DNA from: Anaerolineae bacterium
GTDB taxonomy: Bacteria; Chloroflexota; Anaerolineae; Aggregatilineales; Aggregatilineaceae
Direction of reading: 5' to 3'
NCBI GenBank assembly: GCA_027494015.1
Contig: JAOSJP010000038.1
Span: 67,387 to 131,386 of the forward strand
DNA: 64,000 nt
This document shows, piece after piece, positions 9,082 to 17,729 of this stretch. Numbering within the stretch: the first letter of the stretch is position 1; each line of letters opens with the position of its first letter. Below the pieces are notes generated by a model. It was not told the origin of the DNA. It worked only from the letters and a program-made list of their open reading frames with translations, and did not search any database. The position numbers and the translations under genes are program-made.

Positions 9082-9987
9082 ATGTTGACCACGATCCGAT
9101 CGTATGTGAGGGAGCACGTGCTCACGGCGCAGATTTTCGCCTTCGCCGTCATTGTGCTCACGTTGATCGCGGCGGACGTTCTCTACCCTTCCACCGAGGT
9201 CTTCCTGATCGTCCTGGTTCTGCTGGCAGTGATGAATGCCAGAGTGCGCGCATTCGCCATTGATTTCGCGCCGTTCATCGTGCTCATCTACTCGTATGAC
9301 ACGCTACGCAATTTCGCCGACGACCTGACCCGCGCCGACATCCACATCACCGATCTGATCGCCTGGGAGCGCGCGCTGTTCGGCGGGGCGCTGCCCAGCT
9401 ACTGGCTCCAGCAGAACCTGTGGGGCCTGCCGATCACGCCGCTGCTGGACACGCTGACCAACACGCTCTATTTGTCGCACTTCATGAGTCCGCTGGTGAT
9501 GGCGGCGCTGCTGTGGCGGCGAGGGCCGGGCGAGTACTGGGCGTTCGCGCTGGGGCTGGTGGCGCTGTCCTATGCGGGGTTTGCGACCTATCTTGCGTTT
9601 CCTGCGGCGCCGCCCTGGTGGGCGACTCATCACGGGTACCTGCCGCACACGCCGATCACGCTCGATCACTTCGTGGTGCCGGCGCAGGTCGTCAGCGCCG
9701 GGCCGAACCCGGTGGCGGCCATGCCGTCGCTGCACACGGCTTACCCGACCTATATCGCGCTGGTGTCGCTGGCCACGTGGGGACGGCGGGCGCTGCCGGT
9801 CGTTCTGCTGCCGCTGGGCGTCGCCTTCTCGACGTTCTACCTGGGGCACCACTGGGCCATAGACGCGCTGGCGGGCGCGGGCTATGCGCTGTTCTTCTTC
9901 GGAACGGCGTTCCTGTTCTTCCGGCGGCACCAGGTGTCGCTGGCCTGGATCAACAAGGTCAAGCGGACGCTCGTGCCGCATACGTGA
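9082..9987 (+). CDS. PAP2-superfamily membrane phosphatase / inositol-phosphotransferase-like protein
   Basis: 301 residues with about six membrane helices. Motifs of the acid-phosphatase (PAP2) fold are AAMPSLHTAYPTY (about 213) and GHHWAIDALAGAGYALFF (about 255), giving the catalytic His residues. The spacing and the GHHWxxD form are closer to the Aur1/Ipt1-like branch (PAP2_3) than to undecaprenyl-diphosphatases. Such enzymes transfer or remove phospho-head groups of lipids at the outer face of the membrane. The substrate is unknown. It is monocistronic, with its own promoter and a strong terminator directly downstream. Confidence 0.85.
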   Translation: MLTTIRSYVREHVLTAQIFAFAVIVLTLIAADVLYPSTEVFLIVLVLLAVMNARVRAFAIDFAPFIVLIYSYDTLRNFADDLTRADIHITDLIAWERALFGGALPSYWLQQNLWGLPITPLLDTLTNTLYLSHFMSPLVMAALLWRRGPGEYWAFALGLVALSYAGFATYLAFPAAPPWWATHHGYLPHTPITLDHFVVPAQVVSAGPNPVAAMPSLHTAYPTYIALVSLATWGRRALPVVLLPLGVAFSTFYLGHHWAIDALAGAGYALFFFGTAFLFFRRHQVSLAWINKVKRTLVPHT

Positions 9988-10011
9988 GCGGACATCGTCG
10001 TACAGCACACA

Positions 10012-10042
10012 GCGCGGGCCTGGTGGTATGCCAGGCCCGCGC
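10012..10042 (+). terminator. Rho-independent terminator
   Basis: A 12-bp perfect stem gcgcgggcctgg / ccaggcccgcgc with a 7-nt loop, followed by ttctttatct. It ends the PAP2 transcript. It also lies beyond the stop of the minus-strand ABC operon, where it lacks a clear T-run in that direction. Confidence 0.85.
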
Positions 10043-10081
10043 TTCTTTATCTCTAGGGGTCTCTGTGGCGCAGGCTGGCCT

Positions 10082-11443
10082 TCAGCCACGCACCAGGCGG
10101 GGCAGGTCGCGCAGCTTGGGCATGGTGCCCATCAGCAGCGTGTTGACGCGGAAAAGCCGCCCGGCCAGCCAGATAGTGAAGATCACTGCCAGCACCTGCA
10201 ACACCAGCGACAGGGCAAGCTGGACGAGCGGCACGTCGGCGATGGCGATGCGCATGACCATAGACAGCGACCCGGTGGGTGGGAAGAGCGACAGGGCGAC
10301 GGCCAGCGTGCCGTTCGGCTCCTCGACGAACATGGTCAGGAAGAAGAAGGGCACGGCGGCGGGCAGCGTGACGACGGTCACCAGGTTCTGGCTGTCGCGC
10401 ACGGAGGTGCTCAGCGCGCCGATGCCGGCCATCAGGCTGCCGACGAGCAGGAAGCCGAGCACGAAGTACACGGCGAACAGAACCAGCGTCCCCGCGCCCA
10501 CGGTGATGTCGCCCAGCGACTCGACCAGGTTACCCGCCTGCGTCGCGATGACCACAAAGGTGCCGACCAGCATCCCCACCTGCAGCAGGGAGAGCAGGCC
10601 CATCGCCAGAATCTTGCCCAGCAGCAGGGCCGTAGGCTGCACGGAGGAGAGAATGATCTCGATGATGCGCGATTCTTTCTCCTGCACGACGCTCTGCATC
10701 AGGTACCCGCCGCCCCAGAAGACGCTCAGCATCAGCAGCAGCCCGAAGGCGTAGACCAGCAGGAAGTTCTGATCCTCGTGGGTTTCCTCGGCAGCGCCGC
10801 TGTCCGTCAGGCGGTTCTGGCTGATCACGGCTGGGTTGCGCAGCCGCAGGTAGAGCGCCTCGTAGTCGGGCGCGTCCACGCGCACCAGGAGGCTGCGCAG
10901 CAGGAAATCGCGCATCACGTTTTCCGTGCTCTGGGCCTCGATGCTGAAGGTGCTGACATAAACGGAGACCGCGCCGGTCTCCACAAAGTCCGGCTCAACG
11001 GCGTACAGCGCGTCAATCTCACCCGCTTCGAGCGCGGCCTGTCCATCGGCCAGCGACGGGTAGGGCGTGATCGCCGAGCGCAGGCAGTAGGGCGAGCTGA
11101 TGCGCTTGACAAGCTGGCTGCGCGCCTGGCTCAGCGCCTGTTCGGGGTTGAGCGCTTCTATCTCGCTTGCCGATGGCTCGCAGGCGACCTCCGCATAGCT
11201 CTCCGGCGGTGGGAACAGGCCGTCCGGCGTCTGATCTACATAGCCGATGGTCTGGCTTTGCTGGTTGACCTCGGTGATGGGTGCAGCCGGGCCTTCGTCG
11301 TCCTGCGTCATGTCGCGGTAGGTCTGGTAGCCGAAGAAGATGACCAGGGCGAGGATCGGGACGCCGAAGGTGATGAACAGATAGCTCTTGCGGCGCAACT
11401 GCTGGCGCGCCTCGTAGCGAAAAACTTCGAGCCAGTGCGTCAT
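10082..11443 (-). CDS. ABC-2 type export permease, NatB-like (second subunit)
   Basis: 453 residues, last gene of a three-gene operon. One N-terminal membrane helix (about 25-42: YLFITFGVPILALVIFFG) is followed by a large outside domain of about 170 residues, then five to six C-terminal helices with the conserved VQEKESRIIEIILSSVQPTALLLGKI stretch just before them. This is the NatB/ABC-2 permease topology. The start overlaps the stop of the upstream permease gene (ATGA, 11441-11444), so the two are translationally coupled and probably form a heterodimer. NatAB exports sodium in Bacillus, but related exporters handle peptides or drugs, so the substrate is not assigned. Confidence 0.9.
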   Translation of the reverse strand: MTHWLEVFRYEARQQLRRKSYLFITFGVPILALVIFFGYQTYRDMTQDDEGPAAPITEVNQQSQTIGYVDQTPDGLFPPPESYAEVACEPSASEIEALNPEQALSQARSQLVKRISSPYCLRSAITPYPSLADGQAALEAGEIDALYAVEPDFVETGAVSVYVSTFSIEAQSTENVMRDFLLRSLLVRVDAPDYEALYLRLRNPAVISQNRLTDSGAAEETHEDQNFLLVYAFGLLLMLSVFWGGGYLMQSVVQEKESRIIEIILSSVQPTALLLGKILAMGLLSLLQVGMLVGTFVVIATQAGNLVESLGDITVGAGTLVLFAVYFVLGFLLVGSLMAGIGALSTSVRDSQNLVTVVTLPAAVPFFFLTMFVEEPNGTLAVALSLFPPTGSLSMVMRIAIADVPLVQLALSLVLQVLAVIFTIWLAGRLFRVNTLLMGTMPKLRDLPRLVRG

Positions 11444-12795
11444 CAGCGGAATAACCCCCTTCTGCGGCGCGGCGCGCGGACGACCTCACCCGCTTCAACG
11501 GGCGCGCTGGTCAGCGTCACGCGGCCCTCACGCAGCGCAGCCCACAGGGTGCGCGGGGTGAGGGGCTTGCCGTACATGAGCATTCCCAGCCGGAAGACTT
11601 TGACCGCCAGCCAGACGATGATCAGCGCCGTGACGATCTGGATGGCCATGCTCAGCCAGATCTGCCAGTCGGGCAGCGTGCCCACGCTCAGGCGCATGGT
11701 CAGCCCGACCGCCGCTGTGAGCGGGAAGAAAGAGAAGAACAGCGGCAGCGGCCCGTCCGGGTTGGTGAAGAACGCCACCGAGAACATGATCGGCAGCACG
11801 GTCAGGATGGTGAAAAACCCGGCAATCTGGCGGCTCTCCGCTTCGGCGGTCACCGCCGCGCCGATGCCCAGCATACTTGCGGAGAAGATCAGGAAGTTGA
11901 TCACGAACAGCGCGCCGATCAGGATGAGATGGGAGGTCTCGAACTTCACGCCCCCCAGGAACGCACGCGCATCCTCGTTAATCTGCGCTATCAGCAGGCC
12001 GCCCGCTCCCCACAGCACAACCTGGGTGAGCGCCAGAGCGCCCAGGCCCAGCAGCTTGCCCACCAATAGCTCCCCTGGGCGCAGGCTGGTCGCCAGAATC
12101 TCCATCAGGCGGTTTTCCTTCTCCTCCACCACGCCGCTCATCAAGAACTGGGCGGTGGTGCTGGTCGCCATGAAGTAGATCAGGACGAAGATGAAGGGCA
12201 ACAGCAGCCGACCCACCAGGGCCGCTTCGCTCAACTCCTCGCCGCTGTCCAGGTCGCGCAGGGTGAATTCGACATCAGCCAGGCGCTCAACCGGCACAGG
12301 CAGCGTCTCCGGCGCGCGGTGGGCGATCTGGGCGGCCAGGAAGTCCTCGATGTCGCTGAGCAGCGCCTGCGGGACGCTGCGCTGTGTGACCAGCGTCACC
12401 TGCCCGGAAAGGACGTAATGCTCCGGGATGACGAAGTAGGCGTCGAGTTCTCCGGCGAGAAGCTGCGCGCTGGCGCGCTCCTCCAGCGCGTCGAAGTGAG
12501 CGGGCAGGGCATCCGGCTGGCTTTCGGCAGCGGGCATGGGCAGATCAGGATAGGTGACCGGGGTGTACTCCGCCGGGTTTGGCCCCGCCGGGTCCAGGAT
12601 CATGGCCCGATCCACGTAGCCAACGCGCTGGAACTTGTCCAGGTTGGTCTCGCGCTCGGTGGCGAACTGAAAGATCAGGAACATAGCCACGAGCGAGATC
12701 AGCGGCACGCCGAAGGCGGTGAACAGGAAGCTCGGTCGCCGGAAGTTGTAGGCATATTCCCGGCGCAGCACGAGCCATACTTTGGGGAAGATCAT
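11443..12795 (-). CDS. ABC-2 type export permease, NatB-like (first subunit)
   Basis: 450 residues from the ATG at 12795 (MIFPKVWLVLRREYAYNFRR); the longer frame to 13107 lies antisense-like within the ATPase gene and is not credible. It has the same architecture as the following gene: an N-terminal helix, a roughly 180-residue external domain, then a membrane domain preceded by VVEEKENRLMEILATSLRPGELLVGKL. The two permeases are clearly paralogous. The gap to the ATPase stop is 4 nt. The operon reads ATPase, permease, permease from a promoter near 13800. Confidence 0.9.
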   Translation of the reverse strand: MIFPKVWLVLRREYAYNFRRPSFLFTAFGVPLISLVAMFLIFQFATERETNLDKFQRVGYVDRAMILDPAGPNPAEYTPVTYPDLPMPAAESQPDALPAHFDALEERASAQLLAGELDAYFVIPEHYVLSGQVTLVTQRSVPQALLSDIEDFLAAQIAHRAPETLPVPVERLADVEFTLRDLDSGEELSEAALVGRLLLPFIFVLIYFMATSTTAQFLMSGVVEEKENRLMEILATSLRPGELLVGKLLGLGALALTQVVLWGAGGLLIAQINEDARAFLGGVKFETSHLILIGALFVINFLIFSASMLGIGAAVTAEAESRQIAGFFTILTVLPIMFSVAFFTNPDGPLPLFFSFFPLTAAVGLTMRLSVGTLPDWQIWLSMAIQIVTALIIVWLAVKVFRLGMLMYGKPLTPRTLWAALREGRVTLTSAPVEAGEVVRAPRRRRGLFR

Positions 12796-12799
12796 GGCC

Positions 12800-13741
12800 T
12801 CAGCCTCCGTTCGCGCCGTTGGCGCGCCCCGTCCCGGCCACTTCGATGAAGATCTCGTTGAGGCTGGGCACGGCCAGCTCGAAGCGGCGGATGTGATAGG
12901 CGGCGCCGACGGCCAGCGCTTCCATGACGGAATCCGGTGTGACGCCCTCGGCCAGGTGCAGGACGATGCCGCGCCCGTTCTCGCCCTTCTCAACCTGCAC
13001 AACACCGGGCAGCGCAGCCCAATCGCCTTCGCCCTCGACGATGACGGCGTTCTTGGCGAAGCGCTGGCGCACGTCGTGCACGTCGCCGTAGAGCACGCGC
13101 CGACCATGGTCGATCATCAGCAGGCGGTCGGCCATCTCCTCGATCTGGTGCATCTGGTGGGTGGACATGACGATGGTCACACCTTCGCGGTTCATCTCGT
13201 AAAGCAGGTCCTTGATAAGCTGCGTGTTGACCGGGTCCAGAGCGGAGAACGGCTCGTCAATGATGACCAGGTCGGGGCGGTGGATCACGGTGGCGATGAC
13301 CTGCACCTTCTGCTGCATACCCTTGCTCAGCTCGCTGACCTTGCTCTTGACATTGGCGGTCAGGTCGGCGCGATCCAGCAGGGCCAGGGCGCGCTGGCGG
13401 GCAGCGGCGCGCGACATACCCTTGAGCTGGCCCAGGTAGACCAGCACATCGAGCACGGGGACATTGCGATACAGCCCGCGCTCTTCGGGCATATAGCCGA
13501 CGCGCTCTTTCGTCCGGTCGTTGATCGGCGCGCCGAGCACATCAATGCGCCCGGTGTCTGGCTTGAGGATGTCCAGAATCATGCGGAGGGTGGTCGTCTT
13601 GCCGGCACCATTGGGGCCAAGCATGGCGAAGATTTCGCCGCGCTGCACGTCGAACGTCAGGTCATTTACGGCGGTGAAATCTCCGTATTTCTTGGCGATG
13701 CCACGCACGGCAATCGCCAGGTCCGCTGTTGAAACGCTCAT
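12800..13741 (-). CDS. ABC transporter ATP-binding protein, NatA-like
   Basis: 313 residues. Walker A is GPNGAGKTTT (about 41-50), the Q-loop follows, the signature is LSKGMQQKVQ, Walker B is LVIIDEPFSALDP, and the switch His lies in MSTHQMHQIEEMADR. The roughly 80-residue C-terminal extension after the nucleotide-binding domain (VIVEGEGDWAALPGVV onward) is the DUF4162-type tail usual for NatA/DrrA-like exporters. It energises the two downstream permeases and acts at the cytosolic face of the membrane. First gene of the operon. Confidence 0.95.
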   Translation of the reverse strand: MSVSTADLAIAVRGIAKKYGDFTAVNDLTFDVQRGEIFAMLGPNGAGKTTTLRMILDILKPDTGRIDVLGAPINDRTKERVGYMPEERGLYRNVPVLDVLVYLGQLKGMSRAAARQRALALLDRADLTANVKSKVSELSKGMQQKVQVIATVIHRPDLVIIDEPFSALDPVNTQLIKDLLYEMNREGVTIVMSTHQMHQIEEMADRLLMIDHGRRVLYGDVHDVRQRFAKNAVIVEGEGDWAALPGVVQVEKGENGRGIVLHLAEGVTPDSVMEALAVGAAYHIRRFELAVPSLNEIFIEVAGTGRANGANGG

Positions 13742-13799
13742 GGGTGCTGCTCCTCGCTTGTAACTGATCTCGGCTCCACGCCGGGCTAGAGCCTATACC

Positions 13800-13828
13800 A
13801 TTATACGCAGCGGATCGCTCTGCCGTAA
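13800..13828 (-). promoter_or_regulatory. Probable promoter of the ABC exporter operon
   Basis: Perfect TATAAT on the minus strand (13800-13805) with a weak -35 TTACGG 17 nt upstream (13823-13828). It lies about 58 nt before the ATPase start codon. Confidence 0.5.
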
Positions 13829-13851
13829 CGTGCAATCTGTCACTTTTGGGG

Positions 13852-13970
13852 AGGTGCGCGCAGAGGTGGTCAGTGACTCGCTTGACGTAGGGGGTATTGA
13901 CCTCACCCCCAGCCTCGCTGCGCTCGGCTTGCCCCCTCTCCGTTTACGGAGAGGGGGACTTCGGAAGTCT
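13852..13970. repeat. Truncated family B element carrying a core repeat
   Basis: The left part (ggtgcgcgcagaggtggtcagtg, then attgacctcacccccagcct) matches the left half of family B. The core runs to gagaggggg and is then cut by a half-site of the cttcggaagtct palindrome family. The right end of B is missing. The wider gap 13742-14210 also holds the palindrome at 13997 and both flanking promoters. Confidence 0.7.
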
Positions 13971-13996
13971 GCTCTTCGCGCTGCTCCGCCGCGTGT

Positions 13997-14026
13997 GTAG
14001 GGGCGGGTTTAGAAACCCGCCCCTAC
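13997..14026. repeat. 30-bp perfect palindrome, family E
   Basis: GTAGGGGCGGGTTT-AG-AAACCCGCCCCTAC. The same palindrome, with slight changes, recurs at 26978, 30027 and 56637. Confidence 0.85.
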
Positions 14027-14087
14027 GAGCCGCATCCCCGCGCGCCGGTGCGGTAAGTCTTCCCACACCCCGCTGGTGCTGACGCGC

Positions 14088-14117
14088 TTGTGAGAACGCT
14101 GCGCTTGCCGCTACAAT
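14088..14117 (+). promoter_or_regulatory. Promoter upstream of the GH57 branching enzyme
   Basis: TTGTGA (14088-14093), 18-nt spacer, TACAAT (14112-14117), about 94 nt before the start codon. Confidence 0.5.
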
Positions 14118-14210
14118 GGTCATGGGAGCGCGCGGCTCCGCCGGATTCAGCGCCAGAGTTGATGGCGGTGTGCGGATGGCTGGTCACTTTGGGACTGAAA
14201 GGACGGGGAG

Positions 14211-16049
14211 ATGGGTGCCATAGGGGCGTTCACGTTTGTGCTGCACAGTCATCTGCCGTATGCGCGGCTGGCCGGGCGCTGGCCGCACGGCGAGGAGTGG
14301 ATTCACGAGGCCGCGTCTGAGACGTACATCCCTTTGCTGGACGCGCTCTACGACCTGCGCGACGAGGGCGTGCGCTACAAGATCACGGTCGGCATCACGC
14401 CGGTGCTGGCCGAGCAGCTTGCCGACGCCGACGTGCTGGATCACCTCGACGAGTATCTGAAGGACAAGATCGCGCGGGCCAGGCAGGACGTGCTGCGTTT
14501 TCGCGGCGAAGAAGCGCCGCGCCCCGTCCCCCGCGAAGAAGCCGAAGAAGGCGACCTGCCGCCGGTGGATCGCGGGGCGGTCGCAGCGGCGCTGATCGCG
14601 TCCGATGAGGGCGAGCGCGTGGAACTCCCACGAGAGAAACCCTGGTGGGCAGGGCACAGGCACCTGGAGTATCTGGCCGGCTTCTACCAGCACTACTACG
14701 AGCGCATCAAGGACTCGCTCGACCGTCGCTACAACCGCGACCTGATCGGGGCGTTCAAGCGCCTGCAGGACGAGGGCTACATCGAGATCATCACCAGCGC
14801 AGCCACGCACGGCTACCTGCCGCTGCTGGGCACCGACACGGCTGTGCGCGGCCAGATCAGGACGGGCGTGCAGAGCTACCGGCGCTTCTTCAGGCGCGCG
14901 CCGCGCGGCATCTGGCTGCCGGAATGCGCCTACCGCCCGGCCTATTACGAGGACGATGGCACGATCCGGCCCGGCATCGAGCATTTCGTCGCCGAGCAGG
15001 GGATCAGGCTCTTCTTCAGCGAGACGCACCTGATCACCGGCGGCGCGCCGGTCGGCGTGGCGGCGGGCGAGGCCATTGGGCCGTATGGCGAGATCAAGCG
15101 CCGCTACCTGGTGCCCATGTCCGCCGCGCCCGTGCCCGGCGAGCCGCTGACGACGTTCCGCGCCTACTACGTCAGCGACACGACCGCCGGCCCGCACGCC
15201 GACGAGCACAGCGGCGTGGCCGTCATCGGGCGCAATAACGAGACCGGGCAGCGCGTCTGGTCGGCGCAGTGGGGCTACCCCGGCGACTTCGATTACCGCG
15301 AGTTTCACCGCAAAGATGGCGTGAGCGGCCTGCAGTACTGGCGCGTCACCGGCGCGAAGGTAGACCTGGGCGACAAGGACTTCTACCACCCGGACTGGGC
15401 GGAGCACAAGGTGCGGATGCACGCCCAGGACTTCGCCGCGCTGGTCGAGCGCATCCTGCAGGCGCAGTGGGAGCACGGCGAAGGTTACGGCATCATCGCC
15501 TCGAACTACGACACCGAGTTGTTCGGGCATTGGTGGTTCGAGGGCGTGGACTGGCTCAAGCAGGTGCTGCGCCTGCTGGCCGAGAATCCGAAGGTGGAGC
15601 TGGTCACGGCGTCGGAGTATGTGGAGCAGCACCCGCCGCAGCGCGTGATTCACCTGCCGGAGGGCAGTTGGGGCGCGGGCGGCACGCACTTCACCTGGGA
15701 CAACAGCGAGACGCACTGGATGTGGGAGCCGATCCACGACGCCGAGCGGCAGATGCAACGCCTGGCCGACCAGTACAAAGACCGTTACGAGGACGATCTG
15801 CTGCGCGGCGTGCTCAACCAGGCGGCGCGCGAGCTGGTGCTGCTCGAAAGCTCCGACTGGCCCTTCCTGGTGACGACCGGGCAGGCGCGCCAGTACGCGG
15901 TGCAGCGCTTCAGTCAGCACGTCGAGCGCTTCCTGGCGCTGGTCGGCAGCGTGGAGCGTGGCCAGCCGGACGGCGCGCTGGCGGCGGAGCTTTGGGAGAA
16001 AGACCGGCTGTTCCCGGACATTGACTTCCGCTGGTGGTGCGGCGGGTAG
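14211..16049 (+). CDS. 1,4-alpha-glucan branching enzyme, glycoside hydrolase family 57
   Basis: 612 residues; the start has GGGGAG immediately upstream. The GH57 motifs are in order: FVLHSHLPYAR at the N-terminus, THGYLPLL (about 200), the nucleophile-bearing WLPECAYRP with Glu238, and the acid/base stretch NYDTELFGHWWFEGVDWL with Asp434, then a helical DUF1957-type C-terminal domain. The family cuts an alpha-1,4 chain and rejoins it in alpha-1,6 linkage. Glycogen synthase follows in the same direction 98 nt later, which fits a glycogen-building pair. Some GH57 members are amylases or 4-alpha-glucanotransferases; the C-terminal domain and neighbour favour branching. Residues 85-145 form a charged insertion (EEAPRPVPREEAEEGD) likely to be a surface loop. 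Confidence 0.9.
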   Translation: MGAIGAFTFVLHSHLPYARLAGRWPHGEEWIHEAASETYIPLLDALYDLRDEGVRYKITVGITPVLAEQLADADVLDHLDEYLKDKIARARQDVLRFRGEEAPRPVPREEAEEGDLPPVDRGAVAAALIASDEGERVELPREKPWWAGHRHLEYLAGFYQHYYERIKDSLDRRYNRDLIGAFKRLQDEGYIEIITSAATHGYLPLLGTDTAVRGQIRTGVQSYRRFFRRAPRGIWLPECAYRPAYYEDDGTIRPGIEHFVAEQGIRLFFSETHLITGGAPVGVAAGEAIGPYGEIKRRYLVPMSAAPVPGEPLTTFRAYYVSDTTAGPHADEHSGVAVIGRNNETGQRVWSAQWGYPGDFDYREFHRKDGVSGLQYWRVTGAKVDLGDKDFYHPDWAEHKVRMHAQDFAALVERILQAQWEHGEGYGIIASNYDTELFGHWWFEGVDWLKQVLRLLAENPKVELVTASEYVEQHPPQRVIHLPEGSWGAGGTHFTWDNSETHWMWEPIHDAERQMQRLADQYKDRYEDDLLRGVLNQAARELVLLESSDWPFLVTTGQARQYAVQRFSQHVERFLALVGSVERGQPDGALAAELWEKDRLFPDIDFRWWCGG

Positions 16050-16058
16050 CGAGCAGCA

Positions 16059-16122
16059 ATCAGCAGTCAGCAGTCAGCGAAAACCTCCGGTCTGTGTCTT
16101 TGGCTGAAAGCTGATAGCTAGC
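16059..16122. repeat. Short repeat, family F
   Basis: The segment from cagcagtcagcgaaaacctc through ggctgaaagctgatagctag is almost identical to 43561-43641. Its ends are loosely inverted (atcagcagtcagc / gctgatagct). It lies between the branching enzyme and glycogen synthase genes without breaking either. Confidence 0.75.
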
Positions 16123-16147
16123 GGCCAGCGACCAGGAGAATCATGCC

Positions 16148-17665
16148 ATGCGTGTGTTGTTCGTATCTGCGGAGATGAGTCCGTTCGCCAAGACGGGCGG
16201 GCTGGGCGATGTAGCCGGCAGCCTGCCGCGCGCGCTGCGCCAGCACGGGGTGGACGCGCGCGTGCTCATGCCGCTCTACGGGCCGGTCAAGGGGCGCTTT
16301 GGCGACCGGCTGCGCCATCTGTTCAGCTTCCCCTTGCACCGCCGGGTGGGCACGGCGGACGTGCATCTGCACACTACTGAACAGGACGGCATCCCGGTCT
16401 ACTTCCTGGAAAGCTGGCCGTTCTTCAGCGGCGGGGACTACATCTACACCGACCTCAACTGGGACCGCAAGCGCTTCGTGTTCTTCGCTCAGGCGGCGAT
16501 GGGCGCAGCATGGGAACTGGGGCAGGGACGCGCGGACGGCGAGCGCTGGTTCCCGGACGTGCTGCACGCCCACGACTGGCACACGGCGCTGGTGCCCTTC
16601 CTGCTGCACGAGTCGCGGGGTGCGCCCGGCTGGGCGGATGTCGCCAGCGTGCTGACCATCCACAACATGGGGTACCAGGGCTGGGAGGCGGGCGGTTACC
16701 TGTGGGAGGCGGGCGTGCCAGGCCGCCATCACCCGCACCTGATCTACCAGAACAAGACGGATAACCTGCTGGGCATCGGCATCGCCTACGCCCACAAGAT
16801 CAACACGGTCAGCCCGCGCCACGCTATCGAGCTGCACTACCCGCGCTTCGGCGAGGGGCTGGAGGGGCTGATCTGGGTGCGCGACGGCGACTTCACGGGC
16901 ATTCTCAACGGCCTGGACACGGATCGCGTCAATCCGGCGACCGACCCTGCCCTGCGCCATCCCTTTGACGCGGGCAACTTCCGGGCCGAGCGCCCCCAAA
17001 ACAAAGCCGCATTTCAGGCGGAGCTGGGGCTGTCTCAACAGCCGGACGTGCCTCTGATCGGCATCGTCACGCGGCTGGTCGAGCAGAAGGGGATGGACTT
17101 CGCCGTGCCGGGGCTGCGCCGTCTGCTGGCCGAGACCGACGCCCAACTGGTGATCATCGGGTCGGGCAAGCCAGAGATCGAGCGCGAGGTGCAGCGCCTG
17201 GAATGGGACTTCGGCTGGAAGATGCGCGTCATCCTCGGCTACCAGCCCGATCTGGCCCAGCGCCTTTACGCCTCGTCCGACCTGGTGCTGGTGCCCAGCC
17301 GCTACGAGCCGTGCGGCCTGACGCAGATGCTGGCCATGCGCTACGGCGCGCTGCCGGTGGTGCGCGAGACGGGCGGCCTGGCCGACACGGTGCAGAACTA
17401 CGACGGCGGCCCGGCGAATCTTGGGACGGGCTTCGTCTTCCTGTTCGAGGAGCCGGACGCCGTGCGCCTGACGCTGCACTGGGCGATTGACACTTACCGC
17501 AACCGGCGGGCGGCCTTCGAGCGGATGCAGGAGCGGGCCATGCGCCTCGACCTGAGCTGGGAGCACCCCGTGCAGCAGTACATCGCTCTGTACAAGGCGG
17601 CGTTGCGGGCTGCGCGGCAGGATGTGCCGCACCTGGCTGAGACCGGGCGCGGCAGGCCGCGCTGA
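16148..17665 (+). CDS. glgA: Glycogen synthase, ADP-glucose type (GT5)
   Basis: 505 residues, normal length. MRVLFVSAEMSPFAKTGGLGDVAG at the N-terminus has the KTGGL donor-binding motif (Lys15). Further GT5 markers are HAHDWHTALVPF, TIHNMGYQG, NTVSPRHAIEL, FTGILNGLD, GIVTRLVEQKG, and the C-terminal ESRYEPCGL-type motif read here as PSRYEPCGLTQMLAMRYG. It transfers glucose from a nucleotide sugar (ADP-glucose in most bacteria) to the non-reducing end of glycogen in the cytosol. A nearby upstream ATG (16143) is out of frame. No glgC (ADP-glucose pyrophosphorylase) is visible here; the phosphorylase lies 23 kb away. Confidence 0.97.
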   Translation: MRVLFVSAEMSPFAKTGGLGDVAGSLPRALRQHGVDARVLMPLYGPVKGRFGDRLRHLFSFPLHRRVGTADVHLHTTEQDGIPVYFLESWPFFSGGDYIYTDLNWDRKRFVFFAQAAMGAAWELGQGRADGERWFPDVLHAHDWHTALVPFLLHESRGAPGWADVASVLTIHNMGYQGWEAGGYLWEAGVPGRHHPHLIYQNKTDNLLGIGIAYAHKINTVSPRHAIELHYPRFGEGLEGLIWVRDGDFTGILNGLDTDRVNPATDPALRHPFDAGNFRAERPQNKAAFQAELGLSQQPDVPLIGIVTRLVEQKGMDFAVPGLRRLLAETDAQLVIIGSGKPEIEREVQRLEWDFGWKMRVILGYQPDLAQRLYASSDLVLVPSRYEPCGLTQMLAMRYGALPVVRETGGLADTVQNYDGGPANLGTGFVFLFEEPDAVRLTLHWAIDTYRNRRAAFERMQERAMRLDLSWEHPVQQYIALYKAALRAARQDVPHLAETGRGRPR

Positions 17666-17729
17666 GGGCGCGGGGCAGCCCCAGGGCGGGGTGTGTGCAG
17701 CGATCCTTCTCGCAGAATCAGAGCGCGTC

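Noticed and set aside
12796..13107. N-terminal extension of the first ABC permease
   Set aside because: The extra 104 codons lie within the ATPase gene in another frame and do not resemble a permease; the ATG at 12795 begins the conserved N-terminus.
13786..13806. Another family A end (ctagagcctataccattata)
   Set aside because: Only CTAGAGCCT matches; the rest diverges and no right end follows, so it may be chance next to the ABC promoter.
14184..15920. Minus-strand open frame of 578 codons opposite the GH57 enzyme
   Set aside because: No recognisable domains; the opposite strand holds the complete family motifs and a ribosome binding site.
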